A stretch of 24,691 bases of DNA from Apostichopus parvimensis (lineage: Eukaryota > Echinodermata > Holothuroidea > Aspidochirotida > Stichopodidae), in contig JXUT01149949.1 in NCBI GenBank assembly GCA_000934455.1, forward strand, positions 1 to 24,691, in the 5' to 3' direction. The notes under the pieces were generated by a model. It was not told where the DNA came from. It searched no databases and worked only from the letters and a program-made list of their open reading frames with translations. Position 1 is the stretch's first letter; each line of letters opens with the position of its first letter. The position numbers and the translations under genes were made by a program. Of this stretch, positions 1-8,557 are shown piece after piece.

Positions 1-112
1 TATACAGTCACAATCTTGATGCGAGGGACTGGGGTTGAGGGCGGACCACTATAGTCGGTTTGTTGTTTGGTGCACAGGTTCTTTCCTGGGCAACTTTTCT
101 TAAAAATTAATC
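1..112 (+). repeat. 3' part of a dispersed U2-headed repeat, cut by the window edge
   Basis: This stretch aligns on the opposite strand with the 3' two-thirds of the element at 19488-19680. Shared blocks are ACAGTCACA, GGGACTGGGGTTGA, a GTTTG-rich middle, a stem-loop around AGGTTCTTTCCTGGGC and a terminal CTTTT(T)CTTAAAAA. Similarity stops just after the A-run, which marks the 3' end. The head seen in the other copy would lie to the left of the window. The stem-loop here (72-91) has one mismatch and is perfect in the other copy. The T-run before the A-run could act as a Pol III terminator. I infer a SINE-like element. Confidence 0.7.
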
Positions 113-279
113 ACGTGCAGCATTATGTTCCCCTTCTTGGGAAATCTTGATACACTCGTATTCATTTCATATATTAATTTTGCATTTTATTCATTCCAGG
201 GATAACTTGAAAAATAAAGGATATCTCGAAAATTCGACGATTTGTTTCCAAACCTTATCCGAAACTTTCGACCGTTTTC

Positions 280-335
280 GGCAGCCAATATCTATCACCA
301 ACCCCACCTAACCCCACCCACCTCACCCGCAAGCA
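280..335 (+). promoter_or_regulatory. Candidate promoter block with CCAAT and CACCC-type boxes
   Basis: A CCAAT motif near 282 is followed by closely spaced AACCCCACC/CACCC boxes (about 300-330), the kind bound by SP/KLF factors. It is the most C-rich stretch upstream of the gene and lies just before a good splice donor at 578/579. No TATA box is obvious. The role is inferred from motif and position only. Confidence 0.3.
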
Positions 336-339
336 AACG

Positions 340-578
340 TAGGCCTACATTAATTCCGTAATTATCGGACCAACTGGTGGAAATCCCCGATGTAAACTGC
401 CAAATCCAGATATGCATCATCGACTCCTTGTCACAACATTACAAGGCATATGAGGAAAAGCTGTCAATGTTATTGTTATTACTCGTTTCGATACACAGAT
501 ATATGCCAATACAAACCATGGAGATACGGGATACGCCTAACCATACATGTAGACGCCATCACTGATTTTCTTCAGACG
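340..578 (+). other. RNF145: Possible non-coding first exon of the RNF145-like gene
   Basis: A strong splice donor, ACG|GTAAGTATT, lies at 578/579 downstream of the C-rich block. No open frame continues cleanly across it, so the exon would be 5' UTR. A matching acceptor is the CTAACAG ending at 1401, after TCTGTTCCTCT. That leaves ten untranslated bases before the start codon at 1413. The 5' boundary given here is a guess. Confidence 0.3.
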
Positions 579-1412
579 GTAAGTATTATTAAGGTCTATG
601 TCTTTCCATGTTGCATAAATCGTCTTGATCCGTTGTTTTGACAATTTAATTGCGTTCCTGAAGTGAACAAGAATTTTGTATCCTCGTAGGCTAGGCCTTA
701 CGTTAATACAGTAGTACATAGACTAGGCATAGCTTACTGTAGCCTGTAGTGTGGCGATATCAAACTTACCTTGGTATACTGCTTTATAGAGCAGATCAGC
801 AGAATATAAGTTCTAGTTATATTCTGCTCTATGGTACTGCTACTTCCACTACTAGTGACTACCAATACTAAGTACTAGTCTAACAACACTAACAAATAGC
901 AGTTACAGACTGCATGCCATCAGATATGTACTTAGTTAGACCAACCCTAATGCAGACATTAGGGCTGAACATGGAATCAATATTGGTCCCACTCCTGAGT
1001 CCCAGAGGTTGTGTAGCCATGCTTAGGCAAAGTTAATCTAGCCCTAAATTTAGGCATAGATTAGGCATTACTAAGTTGTTTGTTCTCTAAACGATTCATC
1101 TGTAAGTTAAGGAAATCATTCTGGTCACATATGCCAGTATCATGGTTATGTGATAGAAATGTTCAAATTGTATAGGCCTAGCCTTGGCTTAATTTGTACT
1201 TGTTAACAATATAATATCTATAGCCTAGTCCAATTGTCTTAAGTGTAACAGTAAAAGTAATACTTGTCAAACAGTGATCAAAGTTCTGTAGTCAAGTTTA
1301 TGGGAGTGTTTCAAGACATAATTCCCGACAGGTTCTGAAATTTACTAATAAACGTAATCCATCAATTCATGGCTTTGAATCTGTTCCTCTGAAACTAACA
1401 GATGACAGAAAG

Positions 1413-1623
1413 ATGGATTTCTACCAAACCAGAAAGCCTCAGCTTTTGAAGTTATCAAACATTCTCTTGCGTGTGCCAAGCATCTTCATCTTGGAATTAC
1501 TTTACAACTCCAGGACTCGAGAAATACTCAAAGAAGGAGACGTACTCGGTCACAGCCCTAGCCGATATATAAGCGAATGGGGTTTTAATCCTGACAATGT
1601 AACAGTGGGTGTACAGTATGTAG
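1413..1623 (+). CDS. RNF145: RNF145 coding exon A
   Basis: It encodes residues 1-70 plus the first base of codon 71. The ATG aligns with the start of vertebrate RNF145 just before LRVPSI. It ends at a canonical donor, TAG|GTAAGTCG (intron from 1624). Reading past the donor gives only three codons before a stop, which confirms splicing. Confidence 0.88.
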
Positions 1624-4466
1624 GTAAGTCGTAATGTCGATACTTTCTTCAGTCTTGTGCAAAATTGTCCCTCAGAGTGTTTAGTGACTGGTCGCATTTG
1701 GTCTCATGTTAATGTGACCTAAATCTTTTATTTTTATGATTTTTCCAGGTCTTTTCCAAAAAGGAACATATGCAGCTTAGCTCAGTGCATCATTATTGTA
1801 ATAATGTATGAATATGAGAAAGATTTATTTCGCCTTTTGCTATTGGTTAAACTTTGAATAATATTAAACATTAGTCATTCCATGTCAAATTGCTAGATTT
1901 TGTAGAAGTTTATAGTTCAACCTCCAAAATCTAACTTCCATTTTGCATGATTAAAGAAAATTTTGAAAGTGTGCATAAATTTCATAGAGCTCTGATCATG
2001 CAAGGACAGTGGAGAGGGTCAAGCAACATCTGTGATTTGACACGGAATGACCTAAATGTTATGAAGTAGCATATATGAGTCTTTCTTGTCACCCAAAAAT
2101 TTGAATAAGACAGTAAATGGTTAGCCTCCTTTTCATATGATATCACCCATTGGACAAAATGGCAGCATGGTTTGTAGGCTTGAAATCGTGTAAATGGAAC
2201 CAAGCTGTGTCTGTTCTCTTTTAGACTTAAAGAGCTGTTCTTGGATTCTTCATAGAAGTTAAGGTTGCCCCTAATTTTTATGCCTCATTTCAATCATTTG
2301 GGAAAACTGAGGTAAGGTTTACAAATTGAGTGAAAGCTTCTAAAGGCTCTTGCAAGGCTTGTATGTTTTTGTATTATTAAGTCATTCTTTATAATAGCAA
2401 TATTGGACGATACAAAGTCATGTTTACACGGTGAAAATTGACCAGGAATGCTTGTAACTTTGACTGCTACAAGTTTAAAAATAAAGGTTGCCTTTTAAAT
2501 GTTATAACATTTTAATTCAAACAGTATTCTGTCATAGGAAGTGGACTTACTTCAGACCATGGTGGTTCTTTACAAAGAGGACCAGATGTCTGTTAATCTT
2601 TAGTATATATTTTTGTCTGACCTGAACAAAACTGTTACCGCTTTAAGTTTATCAAGGTGAAACGTTTTCTAATTGGACCTCATTTTAAATAGTCTTAAGT
2701 AACTTACAAGTTGTTAATGTTTTAGTTAATATTTATTTGAAACAGGTTACGTTGTGGCGTTCCTCCTACATGCACTGCCAATCACCAAGCTCCTTGAGCT
2801 GTACAGACACATCTTGGTAGGCATCTTGTTAGTGGCCTCTCATTATGTCTCGAGTTACTTCATCTCCTGGGAGCAGCACGGGCAGATCCCAGAGGAACCT
2901 GTTTGTGAAGAGAGAAGTGTTCCAAGGATACTGGTGTTCCTAGGGATACAAGTTTTCATTGCCCTGCTCTGTGGTTTACTAATGAGAACCAGACATCTGT
3001 GGGCGTTTGCTCCCTACCTATTGCCTGTGACATCCAGATTACTGAATACTTCGCTCGAAACCACAGAAGCTTTTCACATTGTGGCCGAAACCTTTGTACT
3101 TACGGAGACCTCCGTTTTCATCCTCACGAATATCCTAGTGCCGTATAGACTCGCCCTCAACGGTCTGCAGATGATGCAGGAGTACGTGGAACTGTATGGA
3201 ATCGTGAGCGTCGTGTTTGCGGTCTACAATAGGTTCTTCATTCCCACCGTTTATCTCATATTCTGGTTCTCGATGTTTATGTATCACCTCTACATGTACT
3301 TCTTTACGAAATATCAGACGGTCTTTGAAGAGAAGTGGGTGATCCTACTCCTCACCACAATTGCAAATTGTTGTATGAGCCCCTGGAGTTTGATAGGACT
3401 CAGTTTCTCTGTTTCCTATGGAGCCTACACCGTCCTTACCTTCTGCAAGATCTATCTGAAGGGATTCTACAAGGTCAACGCAGAGAACGATTTTTTGAGG
3501 CAAGGTTGGACGGAGGGTATCACTCTCCTTCTTCTTGCGCTCCAGACGGGGTTGTTGCAATTAAAGACTCACGAGAAAGTCCTCCTTCTCAGCATCGTAC
3601 TGTTCATTGTCATGTCCTCCACGATACAGTCCATCTACGAGCTAACGGATCCTGTCCTGCTCTCGCTGGGCGTGTCCAACAACAGGAACCTGCTGATGCA
3701 CGTTAAGGTGTTGGTGATGTGTCTGCTGCTGTTTTGTACACCTCTCTACATGAGTTACATGCTCTTCTCCTACTTTAGAGTTGAACTGTGGCTAATGATC
3801 ATCATCTCCAGCTGTACTCTGACCTCGGTCCAGACCGCGGCTTCCGTCATGATCTACTTCTTGTTCATGTTGGACCATCGGAAGAAAGTCCCCACGGAGA
3901 GCCTGGACGACATCGTCTACGGGATTCACGCACTGTGCCACATTGCCGAGTTCTCGATAGCGCTCTTCGTCTTGATCTACGGAGGTTGGGAGTCCATGAA
4001 GGGGGACTACAATCTCGTGGGGACCTCCATCATCGCGATGCATTCGTATTTCAATGTCTGGCAGCGGGGTCAGAATGGATGGAATAGTTTTCTCTTGAGG
4101 ATGAAGGCATCAAAGAGGGTGAAATCTCTGCCTAAGGCCGACCCGCAGGAACTGGAAGACGTTTGTGCAATATGCTACGAGGAGATGACCTCGGCCTGTG
4201 TCACACCGTGCCGACATTACTTCCACACTATTTGCCTTAGGAAATGGTTGTACGTGCAGACAACTTGCCCAATGTGTCACACTAACATTGCTCAGAGTGG
4301 AAAGGACAGCGAAAATGATGGGGAAGTGACCAGTAACACCAGAGACCCCAGGTTGAGCACCGATGAGGCACCAGGTGAGAGTGACAGTGAACTTTCAGAG
4401 GATGAGAAGCAGTATGAAGATGCAGCTGCATGCGTATGCAATCATTGTGAGAAGAATTATTCGTAA
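1413..4466 (+). CDS. RNF145: RNF145-like multipass RING-H2 E3 ubiquitin ligase, complete (two coding exons)
   Basis: CDS = 1413-1623 joined to 2746-4466, 643 aa plus TAA; human RNF145 is about 660. The phase-1 junction restores GVQYVGYVV, matching the family. Residues 1-35 carry the conserved LRVPSI...LLY start. About ten or more hydrophobic segments follow (roughly residues 70-500), with hallmark blocks such as TEGITLLLLALQTGL and HSYFNVW. A RING-H2 domain lies at 544-581: C544, C547, C559, H561, H564, C567, C578, C581, all ligands present. An acidic tail with a CVCNHC cluster ends the protein. The family sits in the ER membrane and ubiquitinates sterol-control proteins; mammalian RNF145 acts on SCAP and HMG-CoA reductase. 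RNF139/TRC8 is the next-best match, but the N-terminal and TEGITLL blocks favour RNF145. The YLYF motif of the mammalian protein reads YRHI here (residues 90-93). Confidence 0.93.
1624..2745 (+). other. RNF145 intron (1,122 bp)
   Basis: GT-AG intron, phase 1, with GTAAGTCG at the donor and TTGAAACAG at the acceptor. AT-rich. I see no repeat of note and no RNA gene in it. Confidence 0.85.
2746..4466 (+). CDS. RNF145: RNF145 coding exon B, 1.72 kb
   Basis: A single uninterrupted exon encodes residues 71-643: nearly all membrane segments, the RING-H2 domain and the C-terminal tail. It opens GT TAC GTT after the acceptor AG. The central 3.1-4.2 kb is clearly richer in G+C than the flanks. Vertebrate orthologues split this region over many exons, so introns have probably been lost here. 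TAA stop at 4464-4466. Confidence 0.92.
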
Positions 4467-4979
4467 TTATTCATTCATATCTTGAGGAAAAAAATTGATC
4501 TTTATGTGGAAAGTCAATTTACTTGTACATGCCAAATTTATGTTGACAAGTAATAGCATAGATTCTAGCTATGTCCATCTGTATATTTGCCTTGTTTTTT
4601 TCCTTCTTTTTTCCCCTTTTAAATTAGACTATATCTTGACAAGTAGGCTAAATGCAAAAGTGAGGAAAAATATCTTCAAGATGTATAGATTACATTTTGA
4701 TATTTTCTTCAGTAATTGGCAGTGACATGTAGTTCTTGTGGGAACTAGCAGGCTCACAAGAGGTGAATCTTGCATAAGGATCTAAAAAGCAAAACATTTA
4801 TGTGATATTTGAAAAGATCATTAGAAACAATAGATTAACATTGTAGTGTATTTCCATTGTCATCAATGAAATTGGCTGGATTACCCTAAATCTAATCTGG
4901 TCAATTGCTCTAATGAAGGTGCCTAAGGCTACAAATTATGTGCTGATTGAAAAGATTACACAATCAGGGGAGTATGTAA
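4467..4979 (+). other. 3' flank / likely 3' UTR of RNF145
   Basis: AT-rich and non-coding. I found no AATAAA or ATTAAA in this stretch. The first AATAAA on the strand is at 5262, inside the following MITE, so the 3' UTR may be long or end in transposon sequence. Confidence 0.45.
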
Positions 4980-5376
4980 TATTATACAAATAATGAATGG
5001 TTATGAGTGCAATAGTGCAAATATTTCATGAGTTGAAAGATGGAATGTTCCATTCAACGAGGCGCAGCCGAGTTGAATGGAACAAATTACATCTTTCAAC
5101 GAATGAAATATTTGCACTATTGCACAAATGGAAACCATTCATTATTTGTTTTATACAACACCTTCAAATTTAGATATAATTGGATGTAAAATGTATCATG
5201 CAACAGATTGTTTTGAACAGACAGGTTTCTCTGCTCTCTTACCATTGAAAAAAGTGCTATCAATAAAGTGTAACGCATGGTTCTATTTCATAGCGTGCAA
5301 TAGAGTGGATTTTGCTTGCAATCGACGAGCAATTGACCAATCAAATGGCCGGAATATAATTAGGTGTTGTATAATA
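4980..5376. mobile_element. Fold-back MITE-like element
   Basis: The outer ends TATTATACAA (4980-4989) and TTGTATAATA (5367-5376) are 10-bp perfect inverted repeats. Inside lies a long hairpin (4987-5148). Its arms of about 75 bp end in CAAATAATGAATGG / CCATTCATTATTTG and are mostly complementary around a short GC-rich loop, GAGGCGCAGCCGA. A further 12-bp inverted pair, TTATACAACACC (5151-5162) and GGTGTTGTATAA (5363-5374), frames the right part. No protein is encoded. I could not identify a clean target duplication, so the superfamily is unknown. It may be one element with a hairpin subterminus or two nested elements. Confidence 0.65.
4987..5148. repeat. Long imperfect palindrome (hairpin)
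   Basis: The left arm 4987-5058 and right arm 5071-5148 pair almost throughout. The longest perfect block includes GTGCAATAGTGCAAATATTTC and its complement, and the apex is TCCATTCAAC...GTTGAATGGA. Small indels separate the arms, so the hairpin is old. Confidence 0.85.
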
Positions 5377-7399
5377 GTGGATATTAGTGGACGTTTCCAC
5401 AACTAGTGGACGTTTCCACACATTAATTGGAAATGTGTTACAAATTAGAACACAACTGTTTGAGGGAAAGAAAAAAAAAACATATGATGCTAAATAAGTG
5501 ACCATATCACTGCTAGCTGAAATTCTCAAGAGCTTAATATTTATCACTATTGTTTAAGAGAAATAGATGTCTATAAAAAAAGAATGTCTAGAAGAGTATG
5601 AAAAAGTTAAACTTTTGCTGTTTTCTTTTTTTCAGATAAGAGCAAAAATTGATATCATTTTCTGTTTGGTTGCATTATGATGACTCCTTCAGTTTGGAAT
5701 AGGAGTCTGAATGTGGCATTATAGATTCTGTAATACTGTAATATCTAATTGTGTGTTTAGGTATTAGTATCTTTCCATATAGTTGTTTCTGATTGTTGTC
5801 AGCACTGGTTCACACTGTTGATATGAACCTCCCTCCTTTGTTCCTTTCAGTGGCAGAGGTTCCAGTTTGCCTGCTGAAGTGATATTTGCAATATTTTGTC
5901 TTTCTTGCATTGTATGAATTTATCCCACCCCAGCTCATCTCCTCTCCCCATAACCCCCCCCCCCCCCAAACACCTTTGTAATTAAGGGTAATTTCTAATC
6001 ATGTTCATTGACAATCCTTCACTGGTCATTTAGTTTGTTACCACCCATATAATCACCTTTAATCTTTTAATTTTGTTTTCTCCAAACCTTAAAGATTCTT
6101 ATCAAAGTAGAACTTTATTCTCAAAGTTAATTTTCATGCACTACAGACCATTATAAAAAATATCACCATAAGTTTCATGTCTATAATATTTTTAGTTTTC
6201 TAGAAATGATCATAAAACATCAGGGACTCATCAATCCAAGTGCATGTACTGTATTATGTAATCTACCACATGCACACACATCATTAGGTCTAGCTTCCAG
6301 TAACATCTATACAATGCAATACAATTTATCCAAGGCTGATGATGTCTGATTTCTTGCTGCAGTGTTTTGCTGCAGATGTGGAGGAGAAGTTTGTTTCTCC
6401 TTCTTAGTAGAGTTGTTTGTAGGGGAAAAAAACACCAAAATCTTATGTTGGACTTAGGAGCTGACAGGATAAATGGCTTTGACTAAGAAGATCACTCTAG
6501 ATGTGTATTAAAGTTAATTTGTTGGAAACCGGAAAATATGTATGTAAAGACAGTATCAACACTCAAAAGCTTTTTTTTTTTTTTTTTTTTTGTATTTTGG
6601 CAGATTGTCCATAGTCATTCTTTAAGGGATGACAGCTCAATGCCAAAAGGTTGAAGATATGTTTGGTTAGACCGGTAAGCAGGAAAACTTGGCAGACTGT
6701 TTAATGTCGAGTTGTCTTACTGTGTGTACAGTACCGGATGTGAATGAGTGAATGACTACATAAAACCACCACTTGGGTAGTAACAGTCAGCATTTCCTCT
6801 AAAAAATATATATATATATATTCAGGGACCTTTGACTTTTTTTTGTTAACCTCACTGTTTTGGTTTAGTGTAAGAAATTAGACATTGAGTTTATTTGTAG
6901 TGTAGTCTTTGTGATAGTTACACACAAGATGCACAGCAAGCATGCTATAATGCTTGTTTCATTATTTGTTTTCTGAAAGATGCCAATTCTTAGCCTGCTA
7001 TAATTCCACATTTTCTTACTTTTTAATTTATGTTTCTCTACCATAAGTAGCTCTTGGAATGTAAAATACTGCAATGTCAAAATTATATAACGAAAAGAAT
7101 ATACTTATAAGAATATACTCCTATTTTCAACTTATCACTGTCACTTGTTGTGACTTATGGTCACAAAAGCCTGTGACGCAGGTGAGTATCGTTACATTTC
7201 TGTCAAAAGTATGAGGCAGCTTTATACTGTAGCAGCACTTTGTCTTGCCTTTGTTCAATTTTTGGAAACATATATTGATAATAAAATCTGACGATTCAGT
7301 TTATTTGCTTGATTAATCAAAAATATTCCACATTAAGAAAAAATAGTATTTAAAGAAATGTAAACTTCTGATGCCATTTGTTTGCAAGTGACACTTTTA
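5377..7399. other. Intergenic, no gene seen
   Basis: AT-rich, with simple repeats: a run of 14 C (5954-5967), a run of 21 T (6571-6591) and an (AT)n tract near 6806-6820. No reading frame with homology, splice structure or conserved motif was recognised. Confidence 0.6.
5385..5422. repeat. Two tandem 19-bp units
   Basis: TAGTGGACGTTTCCACA occurs twice in direct tandem, just outside the right end of the MITE. Each unit is itself nearly palindromic (GTGGA...TCCAC). Confidence 0.8.
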
Positions 7400-7754
7400 C
7401 TCAACCCCAGTGGCGTAGGAAGGTACTTTTGAGTGGGGGGGCTGAAGACTGATGGCCGGCCTGGGGGAGGGGTCTAAGGGGAGGGATTATTTTTTGCATT
7501 TCCAGGTGGCCTCACATGCAATTTGGTGCAATAAAGCACACTTCAACACCCACTCCATTTTGAAAATAATTTTGCATTTTCACCTGGCCTTAGATGCAAT
7601 TTGGTGTTCCAAATGAGATTTTTTTCTCATTTGGAAATGAAAAAGGGGTTTTCTGACTTGTGGAGCGGAATGATACTTCCGCCCCCCCCCATATTTTTCA
7701 CTGGGGGGGCTGGCGCCCCCCAGCACCCCTGGTTCCTACGCCCTTGCTCAACCC
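7400..7754. mobile_element. hAT-type MITE with 8-bp target duplication
   Basis: The element body is 7408-7746 (339 bp). Terminal repeats are CAGTGGCGTAGGAA (left) and TTCCTACGCCCTTG (right), inverted with two mismatches. They are flanked by the identical 8-bp duplication CTCAACCC at 7400-7407 and 7747-7754. An 8-bp duplication with CAGTGGCG-like ends fits the hAT superfamily. The interior has G-rich and C-rich subterminal tracts, a 9-bp hairpin CCAAATGAG...CTCATTTGG (7609-7634) and an internal direct repeat: TTTTGCATTT...TGCAATTTGGTG occurs near 7492 and 7571. No transposase is encoded, so movement would need a partner in trans. Confidence 0.88.
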
Positions 7755-8433
7755 TGTTGGAATTTTCACTATCAGGCGAGATCGGCCATGGATCATTGTA
7801 TACAAAATTGCAACTACGACTAATCTCCCCCGCCCCCCATCATCATCACCCCATAGTAGAGTACTCCTGCATCCCTAAGGGGGGGGTCTTATGCATTAAA
7901 ATATGTATCTTCTATGCATATGAACAGTGTTTAATTTAATCAGTATCAAAAGGAGACACTTATATCACATATGGGACACCAATCTATGTACTTAATTTAG
8001 CCAAAAGTGTAATTTTGATTGTTTAATACCATTTTAATTATGTAACTTAAATATGTTAATCTTGTTTAAAAAGTTTTGTTTGAAGAACCATGGTCTTGTT
8101 TAAATGCATATGGCTGAGTGCTATTCTGGGCAGGTTATTAATATTGCAATATCTTGATGATGAGTAACTCTTTATTATGCAGTATTTTCCATGAAAGTCC
8201 AACATCTAAACTGCCTATATTGTTCTGCACAAAATTGACAATGGGAAAAGTATACTGTAATTATGCAATATGCAATGAATCTTCTTTGTGTGATCAAATT
8301 TGTAATCATCGCCATTTTAAATAAGCATTACTAAAAATATTTTCGTTTATAGTATTGATGCTATTTGAGAAAAAAAAACTCAAATAATAAAACATGCAAA
8401 ATTAATGCAAGAATGAGGATGAAATAATAATTC
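7755..8433. other. Intergenic, no gene seen
   Basis: AT-rich sequence with C-runs near 7830 and a G-run near 7880. No supported coding or RNA feature. Confidence 0.55.
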
Positions 8434-8557
8434 GTGTAAAAGTAAGTTGGCCTGACGTTTCGATCCTAGCAGGATCTTCATATCCTAGCTGGATTTTCTT
8501 TAGCCTCTGAAGAAGATCCTGCTAGGATCGAAACGTCAGGCCAACTTACTTTTACAC
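8434..8557. repeat. Perfect 46-bp inverted repeat, Penelope-like, with hammerhead-like core
   Basis: The arms 8434-8479 and 8512-8557 are perfect reverse complements around a 32-bp spacer. The right arm with its upstream bases reads like a hammerhead: GCCT (8503-8506), core CTGAAGA (8507-8513), stem-loop GATCCT-GCT-AGGATC (8515-8529), GAAAC (8530-8534), GTC (8535-8537), then AGGC (8538-8541), which pairs with GCCT. Hammerhead motifs of this layout are known in the terminal repeats of Penelope-like retroelements. One extra A (8514) sits between the core and stem II, so activity is doubtful. The left arm carries the same motif on the - strand without the core C. Confidence 0.7.

Larger units (their letters stand above)
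113..1401. other. Upstream region of the RNF145-like gene
   Basis: No convincing coding sequence; the short reading frames are unsupported. Two TAGGCCTA octamers occur (340 and 1173). A hairpin at 787-831 pairs TAGAGCAG...AATATAA with its complement, and the left arm carries a small internal duplication. The gene's promoter and a possible non-coding exon lie in the first 600 bases. Confidence 0.6.

Noticed and set aside
377-641. Two overlapping short + strand reading frames near the left end
   Set aside because: No family resemblance. They cross or stop short of a good splice donor at 578/579, and the region is better explained as promoter and 5' UTR.
3335-4087. Alternative-frame and antisense reading frames inside the RNF145 exon
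   Set aside because: They are shadows of a clearly conserved frame in a GC-rich exon, with arginine/histidine-rich composition typical of off-frame translation.
7601-7939. 112-residue + strand reading frame
   Set aside because: It overlaps the hAT-type MITE and continues into C-rich flanks. It encodes poly-proline from homopolymer runs and has no protein features.
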